Source of the DNA: Mediterraneibacter gnavus ATCC 29149
GTDB taxonomy: Bacteria; Bacillota; Clostridia; Lachnospirales; Lachnospiraceae
DNA: 64,000 bases
Assembly (NCBI RefSeq): GCF_008121495.1
Contig: NZ_CP043051.1
Coordinates: 248,001-312,000, forward strand
Direction: 5' to 3'
Within the stretch, counting starts at the first letter, position 1. Each line of letters opens with the position of its first letter. The notes below the pieces were generated by a model that did not search any database, was not told where the DNA came from, and worked only from the letters and a program-made list of their open reading frames with translations. This document shows, one piece after another, positions 16,935 through 24,126 of this stretch. The position numbers and the translations under genes were made by a program.

Positions 16935-17276
16935 TTATAACCAACCATATGCCTGCAAATATTTATCTGGTATTCGTAATCTTATCTGCTCATCTACATT
17001 TTTCCAAAATGCAGCAAAATCACAATCATTATCCCACTCTCTATCATTTGGTAACGCAATAGCATCATCTCCACACACTATATTACATCCAAAATGCCCT
17101 CTATCATAATTGAATACAAGCACAAAATAATTATATATCGTACATTTTATACTAAACATTTTATATGGCTCATCTGTAAGATTAAAAAGAGTTATATTAT
17201 TTATCTTTTCATTAAATGTTTCCTTGGCTGTTCTAATTATATCTCTTGCTATTTCATTTGATTTATTTCTCTGCAT
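16935..17276 (-). CDS. Small immunity-like protein
   Basis: A 113-residue soluble protein with a strong GGAGG site before the ATG at 17276. It contains TIYNYFVLVFNYDRGHFGCNIV, DDAIALPNDREW, and a C-terminal DFAAFWKNVDEQIRLRIPDKYL. Tryptophan and acidic residues near the end are common in small immunity proteins. No named family is recognised. Confidence 0.55.
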   Translation of the reverse strand: MQRNKSNEIARDIIRTAKETFNEKINNITLFNLTDEPYKMFSIKCTIYNYFVLVFNYDRGHFGCNIVCGDDAIALPNDREWDNDCDFAAFWKNVDEQIRLRIPDKYLQAYGWL

Positions 17277-17339
17277 ACCAAAATCCTCCTTCTTCTCTTA
17301 AATACAAATAATCACCATTTTTTTTAAATATTTCCACTC

Positions 17340-18077
17340 TTAATCTTTTGCATTATTTTGATTTTGTTTTTTCCACTCTTTGTAATCTTCTTTTGTTTCT
17401 TGTAAACTTCTCACATCTTCCATTTTTTCTAAAATCACTTCTACATCTGGTTGACTGTGCTGTTCTGGTAGAGAATAGAAAATAATGTTATCATCATTTG
17501 TATATACTGAAATATTTAAAACCAAATTACTTTCTACAATTTCCTGCATGATATGGGAAATTTCTTCTGCATATTCCTCGTCTGTTTTTCCATCATTAAG
17601 ATATATGCTTGTTTCTATTTCATATTCTCTTTTTTTCAGATATTCTTCTACACTTTCCTTACCATTCCATTCTGTCGTTGTTGTATGCCCTTGTACTTCA
17701 AGTTGATAATTTCTTATGAAAGGCTTATCTTGAAATAAAGGAGTTGCAAGTTCTTCTATTTCATCAGAATAGTAATAAACATGATAACCATCCTTAAAAA
17801 GACCAGTATTTCGTGCATATACAGTAGAAGTTTGAGAAGAATTTTCTTTACTAGAAACTTCTACGCTAATCCAATTCAATCCAATTTTTTCTTCTTTGTA
17901 CTTCTTCACTTCTTTAATGGTAAATTCTTCATTGTATTTGTCCTTTAATTTTGCTAATACATATTTTTGTGCTTCTTCACTTGAATTAAAATCATGAGAA
18001 TAACCACCACAACCACTTAACAGCCCTAAACCAAGCACACTTGCTATAATACTCAATACAATTTTTTTATATCGCAT
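17340..18077 (-). CDS. Lipoprotein, paralogue of 12130-12873
   Basis: A 245-residue lipoprotein with signal peptide MRYKKIVLSIIASVLGLG and lipobox LSGCG. The ATG at 18077 follows GAGGTGG. The mature part aligns along its whole length with the 12130 lipoprotein, while its leader DNA is nearer to that of the 9652 lipoprotein (same bases for RYKKIVLSIIASVL and upstream). The mosaic pattern points to recombination among copies. It would be surface-anchored. Confidence 0.65.
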   Translation of the reverse strand: MRYKKIVLSIIASVLGLGLLSGCGGYSHDFNSSEEAQKYVLAKLKDKYNEEFTIKEVKKYKEEKIGLNWISVEVSSKENSSQTSTVYARNTGLFKDGYHVYYYSDEIEELATPLFQDKPFIRNYQLEVQGHTTTTEWNGKESVEEYLKKREYEIETSIYLNDGKTDEEYAEEISHIMQEIVESNLVLNISVYTNDDNIIFYSLPEQHSQPDVEVILEKMEDVRSLQETKEDYKEWKKQNQNNAKD

Positions 18078-18150
18078 AATTGCCACCTCAATGTGATTTT
18101 ATGATTTAACATAGTTCTATAAACTGGTAGTTGTAGTTTAAATTTTATTT

Positions 18151-18489
18151 TCAAATTATGGACTGTTCAATAAATGCTTTTACTGCATATACATCTTTTA
18201 ATTCTTCATATCGAGGAAATCCATCAGAATTATACTTTGAGTAAGTCAAATGAAAAATATAGTAGATGTCCGCATTCCTTCCGTTGTCAGTAACATATAA
18301 CACATCATCATTAGATTCACACTTTGCTACTGCCCAAATTCTTTTGTCATATAAGAAGTGATCTTCCCCAATTTCATTTTTCAATTCAGTAACAAACATT
18401 CCATCAGCCTGTGTTAACGGAAGCATATACCAGTTAAAATCTTCACCATATTTATCATATAAATCACTAAAAACTTCTTCTATTGTCAT
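18151..18489 (-). CDS. Small immunity-like protein
   Basis: A 112-residue soluble protein starting MTIEEVFSDLYDKYGEDFNW. It contains IWAVAKCESNDDVLYVTDNG and RNADIYYIFHLTYSKYNSDGFPRYEEL. The layout (N-terminal helix, then strands, then a final helix) is typical of single-domain immunity proteins. The ribosome site is weak (AAGG). No family named. Confidence 0.5.
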   Translation of the reverse strand: MTIEEVFSDLYDKYGEDFNWYMLPLTQADGMFVTELKNEIGEDHFLYDKRIWAVAKCESNDDVLYVTDNGRNADIYYIFHLTYSKYNSDGFPRYEELKDVYAVKAFIEQSII

Positions 18490-18514
18490 TATCAATTCTA
18501 CCTTAAATTCTAAG

Positions 18515-18844
18515 TTATAAGTCAGTCAAAAAAATTTTTGAAATACCTTTTTTCTGAAGTTTGTATTTTTGAACTTGGGATAATGGAATTTCAAATGCTG
18601 TGCTTGTCTTTGGAAATTTATTGTTCAATATATCATCATAGAGAACGGTAATAAATTTCCTCCATTCTTTTAAGTCAGTTGTCTTTGTTGAATCGTCTAA
18701 GAAAGCATAACCATCACTTAAATAAAATATCTCTAATGCTAGTGCTAAATCACAACTGGGGGCAGCAAGTATTTGTTTTGGAATTTCAAATCCGTCATCC
18801 CAGTTGTATTCATTTAGCTTACTTCTCAAATCATTATATACCAT
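18515..18844 (-). CDS. DUF4274-like immunity protein
   Basis: A 109-residue soluble protein starting at the ATG at 18844, after GGGAGATATAAAA. YNWDDGFEIPKQILAAPSCDLALALEIFYLSDG is the DUF4274 signature (WDDGFEIP...CDLGTAL..F). DUF4274 proteins occur in toxin-immunity loci. The gene lies between two other small genes with short spacing in the same direction. Confidence 0.65.
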   Translation of the reverse strand: MVYNDLRSKLNEYNWDDGFEIPKQILAAPSCDLALALEIFYLSDGYAFLDDSTKTTDLKEWRKFITVLYDDILNNKFPKTSTAFEIPLSQVQKYKLQKKGISKIFLTDL

Positions 18845-18871
18845 TTTTATATCTCCCAAATTCAAAGTTGT

Positions 18872-19078
18872 CTATTCATTTTTCGTAACAGCATCAACGA
18901 TTTCTTGATATTCTTCATCTGTTAATACTTTCGCCCATAATCCATAGTGAACTTCATCAAATTCTTCATAAAATATAGGATCATTCGACTGGGTAATAGG
19001 AAATAATGCATGTCTATCTTCGCCCATCACACGATAGGGGGCAAGATTGCATAAAAAGCCTTTGTAATATATTTTCAC
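18872..19078 (-). CDS. Small immunity-like protein, intact copy of the 8644-8856 pseudogene
   Basis: A 68-residue protein starting at the GTG at 19078, eight bases after GGAGG; the aligned start of its pseudogene relative at 8644-8856 supports this choice. It reads MKIYYKGFLCN...YRVMGEDRHALFPI...GLWAKVLTDEEYQEI. No family recognised. It is the first gene of the array, so the array promoter and any toxin gene would be expected just to the right, where only broken genes are found. Confidence 0.6.
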   Translation of the reverse strand: MKIYYKGFLCNLAPYRVMGEDRHALFPITQSNDPIFYEEFDEVHYGLWAKVLTDEEYQEIVDAVTKNE

Positions 19079-19308
19079 TTCATATTCCTCCACATACAAT
19101 TTGGATTTGTTTTATAATATTATACTTTATCCACATAAAGAATGGAAGAATTTTTCTTGCTCCGCAGCCTAATAGAACGCTATTTTTTTATACTTATAGT
19201 CCCCTTCATTCATTTCTCTGATGTATTATTTACCCAGTCAATACATATACTACCCTAGAACCTTATAATCCTTTGTAAATCTCCTGTGGAAGATTCCTTC
19301 GGAAACAG
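19079..19308. other. Short gene-free stretch between the array and the Abi gene
   Basis: AT-rich sequence with no open frame of note. It must hold the minus-strand promoter for the array, but no clear -35/-10 pair was found. The plus-strand promoter of the Abi gene begins at its right edge. Confidence 0.4.
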
Positions 19309-19337
19309 TTGACATTTTTACATTGGTTTGTTATATT
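19309..19337 (+). promoter_or_regulatory. Promoter of the Abi leader RNA and gene
   Basis: TTGACA at 19309-19314, a 17-base spacer and TATATT at 19332-19337: a near-consensus vegetative promoter, with about 95 bases of transcribed leader before the Abi start codon. Confidence 0.85.
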
Positions 19338-19339
19338 AG

Positions 19340-19430
19340 GTTCAGTGATCGTGTTGCGGAAACTTGCGAAGCCCGTAACCGGGGGAGAGCCTGCGGGTCT
19401 CTCCCTCTTTTGCTATATAGAGGTGAATAC
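19340..19430 (+). ncRNA. AbiF-type structured leader RNA (candidate)
   Basis: The leader holds a strong hairpin, GGGAGAG (19383-19389) with CTCTCCC (19399-19405) and a 9-base loop CCTGCGGGT, followed by CTCTTTT. The loop bases CGGGT (19394-19398) can pair with GCCCG (19371-19375) just upstream, giving a possible H-type pseudoknot. Abi_2 family genes are often preceded by a structured RNA known as the AbiF motif, and position and structure agree with that. Identity needs a covariance-model search. Confidence 0.6.
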
Positions 19431-19431
19431 T

Positions 19432-19836
19432 ATGACGAAAAAAACATTTGCCAGCTTTGAGCAGCAAATACAACATTTAGAGGACAAAGTAATCATCATA
19501 TCTGATCGAGCTTATGCAGAAGCCATGCTCAAGCAAATCGGATATTTCCCTTTGATTGGTGGGTACAAGCACTTATTCCGAGTTCCTTTTACCAAAACAT
19601 ATAAAATAGGAACAACATTCGAGGAAATTGTTGCCTTATATGAATTTGACTCTGATTTACGAGATTTATTTTTTAAATATTTACTCCAGATCGAACGTAA
19701 CCTCCGTTCGCTTATGTCCTATTATTTTACAGAAAAGTATGGGGAATCACAGGACGCCTATCTGGATAGTTCAAACTATAATACGAACCGACGCAATCAA
19801 AAAGTAGTAGCTCGATTGATTTCCACCCTAAAGTAT
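19432..19836 (+). pseudogene. Abi_2 (AbiD/AbiF-type) abortive infection gene, 3' part lost
   Basis: Starts MTKKTFASFEQQIQHLEDK after AGAGG. ISDRAYAEAMLKQIGYFPLIGGYKHLF, TYKIGTTFEEIVALYEFDSDLRDLFFKYLLQIERNL and SYYFTEKYG are the N-terminal signatures of Abi_2 proteins, which belong to a HEPN-like RNase group acting in phage defence and are usually about 300 residues. Only about 135 residues remain before the IS3 element begins at 19837; the frame then ends seven codons later. The gene is probably inactive. Confidence 0.85.
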
Positions 19837-19876
19837 TGTAGTGGTCAAGCATTTTTGTAACACTTTGTTCGAAAAT

Positions 19877-20773
19877 TCACCCGGCATATCGAGCTTCAAA
19901 TGGTGTTTTCCAATCATTGTAGGAATGAGGACGGACATGATTGTACCATACGTACACATATCGGTTTAGTGCTTCATCTAAGCTGGCTGCATCATAAAAA
20001 TGATTAGGATATATCAGTTCATTTTTTAGTGTGTTATAAAAGCGCTCCATCGGTGCGTTATCATAAGGACAGCCTGCCTTACTCATACTCTGACAAATCC
20101 CCCTGCTTTCACAATAATTGATAAACCCCCATGATGTAAACTGGCAGCCTTGATCGCTATGTAAAATCAATCCTTTTTCAGGCTTTTCTTCCATCAGTGC
20201 CTTCTCTAAAGTTGCTTTTGCCAATTCCGTATTGATATAATCCGAATTTAAAGTGGCAACTATACTACGGTCATATAAATCAAGAATAGAGCAGTTATAA
20301 CGCATTTTTCCATTCCTCATACGGATATAGGTGAAATCTGTACACCATATCCGGTTTGGCTCCGTACAATGGAAATCCTGCTTTAGGAGGTTTGGGAAAA
20401 TCTTATTTTTTGTTCCATGGACATATGCCGGCTTCTTTCTCATGATCCTTGCATGAAGTCCCAGAATTTGGTTCATATATTTATGGACGGTAGTCTTACT
20501 TAGAGAAATCTCCTGCCTTTTCAAAAAGATCCTCATGGGTCTATGTCCTAAAATTCGGTTGTTATTATAATAAATGGTTTTAATTTGTTCAAAAACTTGT
20601 TGCCGATGCTGCAGAAAAGATTTCTTCCGGTTTTTCCGGTAATTATAATAAGCATTGGGATAAATATGGAAATGCTTTAATAACCAGCGTAACCCAAAGA
20701 AATCCTTATGTTCATCAATAAATCGATAAGCCTCTAATCGATTTCCTTTGCAAAGAATGCCGCCGCTTTTTTT
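19877..20773 (-). CDS. IS150-like transposase OrfB, read by -1 frameshift
   Basis: The integrase frame continues upstream of its first ATG (20536) to the A7 run at 20767-20773, reading EAYRFIDEHKDFFGLRWLL and GHRPMRIFLKRQE. Catalytic motifs: WCTDFTYIRMRNG, ILHSDQGCQFTSWG and NAPMERFYNTLKNE. The frame is -1 relative to OrfA, with the slippery run in the overlap, as usual for IS3-family fusion transposases. The gene appears intact. Confidence 0.9.
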   Translation of the reverse strand, partial: KKSGGILCKGNRLEAYRFIDEHKDFFGLRWLLKHFHIYPNAYYNYRKNRKKSFLQHRQQVFEQIKTIYYNNNRILGHRPMRIFLKRQEISLSKTTVHKYMNQILGLHARIMRKKPAYVHGTKNKIFPNLLKQDFHCTEPNRIWCTDFTYIRMRNGKMRYNCSILDLYDRSIVATLNSDYINTELAKATLEKALMEEKPEKGLILHSDQGCQFTSWGFINYCESRGICQSMSKAGCPYDNAPMERFYNTLKNELIYPNHFYDAASLDEALNRYVYVWYNHVRPHSYNDWKTPFEARYAG

Positions 20774-21021
20774 AAGAAAAGATTTTCCTTTTCCAGTTCC
20801 TGGATACGCTTATGAAGCTCGTGTATTTCCTTTGCATTTTCTGAAAAAGAGGGAGAGGTTTGTGGCTTTGTAGACTGGCATTCTTCGCTGTATTTTTTTA
20901 CCCATCCTACAAGGGTGGATTTTGCAACCTGATATTCTTTTGAAAGTTTTGGATAGCTGGTACCTTTTAAATATTCCTGTACCATCTGCTTTTTAAATTC
21001 TTCGCTGTACTTTTTGGTCAT
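20734..21021 (-). CDS. IS150-like transposase OrfA
   Basis: A 95-residue protein with helix-turn-helix MTKKYSEEFKKQMVQEYLKG...KEYQVAKSTLVGWVKKY and a leucine-zipper segment (IHELHKRIQELEKENLFLKK). The ATG at 21021 follows AAGGAG. It overlaps OrfB at the FLKKAAAF codons, where the A7 slippery run lies. Confidence 0.9.
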   Translation of the reverse strand: MTKKYSEEFKKQMVQEYLKGTSYPKLSKEYQVAKSTLVGWVKKYSEECQSTKPQTSPSFSENAKEIHELHKRIQELEKENLFLKKAAAFFAKEID

Positions 21022-21092
21022 GGTGGTTTCTCCTTGTTCGTTTTATTCTATTTTATCCGAACGGAATGTTACAACTTTAGTATACCACAACA

Positions 21093-21480
21093 CACGCTTG
21101 AAGTCGGACACGCTGGACTTTGCCTTTTCCTTTGCAGAATACACCGCATAAGCGGTCTGAGTCGGCATATCCTTGATATTTTCTTTGACAGCGTTTGCCT
21201 TGTCTTTCACTTTATTTTTCGTATCTAAGACAGCACCCACCTTTGAGCCTGCACGCTGTCCCATGCTGGAAGTGGTATTGCCCCGATTTTCTTTAGAAGC
21301 CGTATTTTTTCTTTCGGCTCTCTTGCCAGCAACGGCACTTCCAGCCACCGCACCAGCCACACCGCCCGAAATACCGCCAGCACTTACCGCCCTTGCAATA
21401 CGATGTTCCATACGTCTAGCCCTATGTCGCATAAACAGATACGGTCTGCGGAAAATTCTTCGTAGCTCATTGCACAGATA
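21093..21480 (-). pseudogene. Fragment of a conjugative-element membrane protein
   Basis: A minus-strand frame reads NELRRIFRRPYLFMRHRARR, then an Ala/Gly-rich helix (AGGISGGVAGAVAGSAVAG), then a charged low-complexity tail (KVKDKANAVKENIKDMP). This resembles the C-terminal region of large transfer membrane proteins (TrbL/VirB6-type) of Firmicutes elements. It is cut at 21093 by the IS3 element and at about 21480 by another IS fragment, so neither end is natural. Confidence 0.5.
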
Positions 21481-21735
21481 ATGGTCCGATGAAAGGCTTT
21501 TGGGGAATCCTAAAACGAGAAATGTACTACAAACAAAAGTTTCATACTAGAGAAGAATTAGTTCAGGCAATTACGGAATATATGAATTATTATACAAATG
21601 ATCGTCCGCAGCGTGGACTTGGAATCTTAACACCGATGGAATTTTACGAAAAACAATTATTAGTAGCATAAAAATGTTGCCCGGCATATACTGGGCAACA
21701 CAAAAACTTTATATTTTTTTATTTGTCTACTTGAC
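21480..21735 (+). mobile_element. 3' fragment of another IS3-family element
   Basis: The frame DNGPMKGFWGILKREMYY...QAITEYMNYYTNDRPQRGLG ending in EKQLLVA is the last 60 or so residues of an IS3-family OrfB, including the glutamate region. A hairpin GTTGCCC/GGGCAAC follows the stop and the element end lies near TGTCTACTTGACGGG. The 5' part is missing. Confidence 0.75.
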
Positions 21736-21815
21736 GGGTAGCACACCAAACCATATAATGGGAGATATTTATTTAGAAAATTATAGTTCATTTCTTCATA
21801 TCACTGAAAGTATCC

Positions 21816-22496
21816 TTAAATCCGTTCTGGCACATAAAATGCTTCAACCCTAATTTCATTTTCTTCATGTTCCATATTTATCCAATAATCTCTTACCATA
21901 CATCCTGCATGATAATCTTGCAAAGAGTATATTTCTAAAGTCTGAAAATCGACTATACAAAGTGGTATTACTTTCTTTTCTTCGTATTCCCATTTTGAAT
22001 ATCTCAAGCTCTCTGTAATCTTATCTAAACATTTCTGACACAAATGCTCCGCCAAAAAATTCATATCCAACTTATAAGTATCTGGAAGCATTATTTCCGC
22101 ATTTGCCATTCCCCGGCTTGGTGATCCACCAGTCGAATAGAATGTACCTCCTGTATTGGTATATGTAATCTGTGAACCTTTAGAATCCTTATAGCTATCT
22201 AATCTCAATTCCACTATATACCAATCCAACAAAGATATAATTCCAATATCATCCGATCCCTGAAATACCCCCATTAGACTTTCATTGTTTAAACCGCATA
22301 AATAACATGTACTAATATCTTTCAGTTCGGACTTTTCTCCCTCAAAAGATATCTCTACTCTCTTTTGGCTGTGCAGCCATTTCTCTCTAATCTTTTCTTT
22401 CTGCCCTGCCATAGTAATTAAGGTAATAAACAATAAAACCATTACCCAAAATACCCACTTTTTAATTCGATAGCATCCCTGTCCATTCAATTTCAT
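21816..22496 (-). CDS. Membrane-anchored protein with two CxxC pairs
   Basis: A 226-residue protein with one N-terminal membrane segment (WVFWVMVLLFITLITMA). The extracellular or cytosolic part has two CxxC pairs, CYLCG near residue 61 and CQKC near residue 150, which could bind a metal or form a redox pair. Start at 22496 after AAAGG. It is divergent from the xre gene, and the operators between them suggest it is a target of that repressor. Function unknown. Confidence 0.55.
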   Translation of the reverse strand: MKLNGQGCYRIKKWVFWVMVLLFITLITMAGQKEKIREKWLHSQKRVEISFEGEKSELKDISTCYLCGLNNESLMGVFQGSDDIGIISLLDWYIVELRLDSYKDSKGSQITYTNTGGTFYSTGGSPSRGMANAEIMLPDTYKLDMNFLAEHLCQKCLDKITESLRYSKWEYEEKKVIPLCIVDFQTLEIYSLQDYHAGCMVRDYWINMEHEENEIRVEAFYVPERI

Positions 22497-22541
22497 ATTC
22501 CAACACCTTTCAATAAATATCTTTTTACTATTCCACTAAGT

Positions 22542-22612
22542 GGACTCATTCTAGTCCCATTGTATCATTTTCACCCGTTATGATAAAGATAAAAAAGGAC
22601 TAATATGAGTCC
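22542..22612. promoter_or_regulatory. Twin 16-bp operators in a divergent promoter region
   Basis: GGACTCATTCTAGTCC at 22542-22557 and GGACTAATATGAGTCC at 22597-22612. Each is a GGACT-N6-AGTCC palindrome, and one is the other read on the opposite strand with two differences. They lie between the divergent genes at 22496 (minus) and 22631 (plus, XRE repressor), 55 bp apart. They are likely repressor sites. Confidence 0.65.
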
Positions 22613-22630
22613 AGATATAAGAGGGTAATT

Positions 22631-22891
22631 ATGGAACAAAAAATCAAACAAACAGATATCTTTATTGGAAAGAACATACGAAAAATCAGATTATCCAAAG
22701 GTATCCATCAAACCGAACTTGTCCGTATGCTTCAGTTACAGAATATAAATATCACAAGAGAATCTCTTGTTAAAATCGAACGTGGAATTCAACACATCAC
22801 AGCTTCGCAACTTCGTGGTATTCGGGATTGTCTGAATACTACTTACGATGAATTGTTAGAACCTGATGAAACAGAAAAAGCAAGTATGTAG
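22631..22891 (+). CDS. XRE-family transcriptional regulator
   Basis: An 86-residue protein that is essentially one Cro/C1-type helix-turn-helix (IFIGKNIRKIRLSKGIHQTELVRMLQLQNINITRESLVKIERG). The ATG at 22631 follows GAGGG. It probably represses itself and the divergent gene through the twin palindromes upstream. Small size and lack of a partner domain are typical of mobile-element or phage-type regulators. Confidence 0.85.
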   Translation: MEQKIKQTDIFIGKNIRKIRLSKGIHQTELVRMLQLQNINITRESLVKIERGIQHITASQLRGIRDCLNTTYDELLEPDETEKASM

Positions 22892-22918
22892 CACTCTTCT
22901 CATACTTGCTTTTTTCTG

Positions 22919-23233
22919 TTACCAAACCCGCTCTACCATTACAGTAAAAACATCATATAGTAATCTTAAAATATATCCTATCACAACAAAACCACCCATG
23001 ATGCACCCAATAATTATATTCATAGTCCATACACCAACAGTACCACCAATATCTAAATTTTTAGGTATCAACCATAAATGAATTTTATATATGCCAAACG
23101 GAAAACCAATTAGTAACCACATTTTGAATATATCAATCTGTCCTTCTTCTATGTAAAAATAGTGCATTAGCCATCCCCACAAGAATATAAACACAGCTCG
23201 TACTATTGATTTTCTTAATCTTTCCTTCATCAT
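22919..23233 (-). CDS. Small membrane protein
   Basis: About 104 residues with hydrophobic segments near AVFIFLWGWLMHYFYI, MWLLIGFPFGIYKIHLWLI and WTMNIIIGCIMGGFVVIGYI. It resembles DUF6050-like proteins of Firmicutes, from memory only. It is convergent with the xre gene, with only 27 bases between the stops. Start is uncertain between two adjacent ATGs (23233, 23230) after GGAGG. Confidence 0.55.
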   Translation of the reverse strand: MMKERLRKSIVRAVFIFLWGWLMHYFYIEEGQIDIFKMWLLIGFPFGIYKIHLWLIPKNLDIGGTVGVWTMNIIIGCIMGGFVVIGYILRLLYDVFTVMVERVW

Positions 23234-23552
23234 ATACACCCCACTCCTCCCAATACCAGCAAATCACTTTTAATAATACCAAACTCCATGTACTTAAAGC
23301 ATAAAACCTTTAATCATAATATCTCTTTCTTCCGGGCGGAAAGAAAATCAGTATTATAAAATCAACCAGCAAATTTATACTCTAACCACCTTGAGTTATA
23401 TTATTGCAAACCTCCTTTTCACCACTATATTTTGACTCTGATACCGGTACTCATCATCAAAATTATCATAGTGTTTCTCATTTTTTCGTAGGACAAAAGT
23501 CAGCGAAACCCTTGTATTTACTGGGTTCTTTCTAACTTAGCATTATAATAAC
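23234..23552. other. Gene-free region, possible element end
   Basis: No gene. It holds a hairpin with arms TTTCTTCCG/CGGAAAGAAA near 23325-23348, and near 23505-23535 the short repeat AACCC/GGGTT within AAACCCTTGTATTTACTGGGTT. The region lies directly against the abrupt end of an S8 protease fragment, so it may contain the right end of the mobile region. Confidence 0.4.
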
Positions 23553-23657
23553 TCATTCCCCGGTATCTAAAACCGCGACGCAGATTCCCTGCCCCAAAGC
23601 ACTTTCTCTTTGGATCTCTTCACACCAGTATCCAATGATCTGCTTTGCCTGTTTCAT
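23553..23657 (-). pseudogene. S8 (subtilisin-like) peptidase, N-terminal 34 codons only
   Basis: The frame from the ATG at 23657 ends with ALGQGICVAVLDTG, the sequence around the first catalytic aspartate of subtilases, and stops at TGA one codon later (GE, stop). A real subtilase would continue with a loop and a His motif. The sequence beyond is unrelated AT-rich DNA. The gene was probably cut by insertion of the mobile region on its left, in which case the remainder would lie beyond the left edge of the window. Confidence 0.6.
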
Positions 23658-23762
23658 TTATGAACATTCCTTTTTTATCAGAATATTCACTTCTTCTGCC
23701 GGATGTGTTTATACCATGATGTGTGCCTTTCCTCCCGCAGTCTTCCCATCCATACGCAGGTC

Positions 23763-24029
23763 TTATCGTACACTTTCTCGCAAAAGAACTGTACTGCTCC
23801 ATATTGTAGCTTGCCGGCAGAAAACCTGCATGTACTGTGGAATCAACTGTTCACACTCACGGATGCGTCCGCTTTGTACATATTCTCTGATCTGTCTGCA
23901 AAACTGCTCCAGTTCTCTATTCTGTTCTTTCTCTATTTTTTTATCCATTTTTATGATCTTCATAACCCATCTTCTCCTTCCCTTTTCTAAAAAATAGCAC
24001 AGGCCAAGTAAAATAAGTATTAAGACCAA
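23763..24029 (-). CDS. Small membrane-anchored protein, possibly frameshifted
   Basis: An 88-residue frame starting at a TTG placed five bases after AGGAG. One membrane segment (VLILILLGLCYFL), a basic stretch, then a helical region (KKIEKEQNRELEQFCRQIREYVQSG). Shortly before its stop another frame opens with EKVYDKTCVWMGRLREERHTSWYKHIRQKK, which reads naturally as its continuation, so a frameshift near 23780-23800 is possible. No family named. It lies just upstream of the S8 fragment in the same direction. Confidence 0.5.
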   Translation of the reverse strand: MVLILILLGLCYFLEKGRRRWVMKIIKMDKKIEKEQNRELEQFCRQIREYVQSGRIRECEQLIPQYMQVFCRQATIWSSTVLLRESVR

Positions 24030-24126
24030 TTCAACTCCTGTAAAAAATTTATTAAAACAATTTTCTCACACATTTCCCCTATCCACATATTATAGAACTG
24101 TAAACAACATTATTGGAGGATTTAAA

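Larger units (their letters stand above)
19837..21092 (-). mobile_element. IS3-family element (IS150-like), no target duplication
   Basis: 1256 bp with related ends: left TGTAGTGGTC...TTGTAACAC...GTTCGA and right (inward) TGTTGTGGTA...TTGTAACAT...GTTCGG. Transposase genes are on the minus strand. The flanks differ (TAT left, CAC right), and the left neighbour is a cut Abi gene while the right is a cut conjugation gene. The element therefore sits at a rearrangement junction rather than a simple insertion. Confidence 0.85.

Noticed and set aside
16712-16948. Minus-strand 78-codon ORF after the 16935 gene
   Set aside because: It reads straight through the terminator at 16768-16798, overlaps the upstream stop and has no ribosome site. 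It may hold a fragment of a lost gene but is not supported as a gene.
4599-19078. Hidden toxin gene in the immunity array
   Set aside because: No long gene with LXG, Rhs, WXG100 or similar N-terminus was found on either strand; all intact genes are under 350 codons and most are single-domain.
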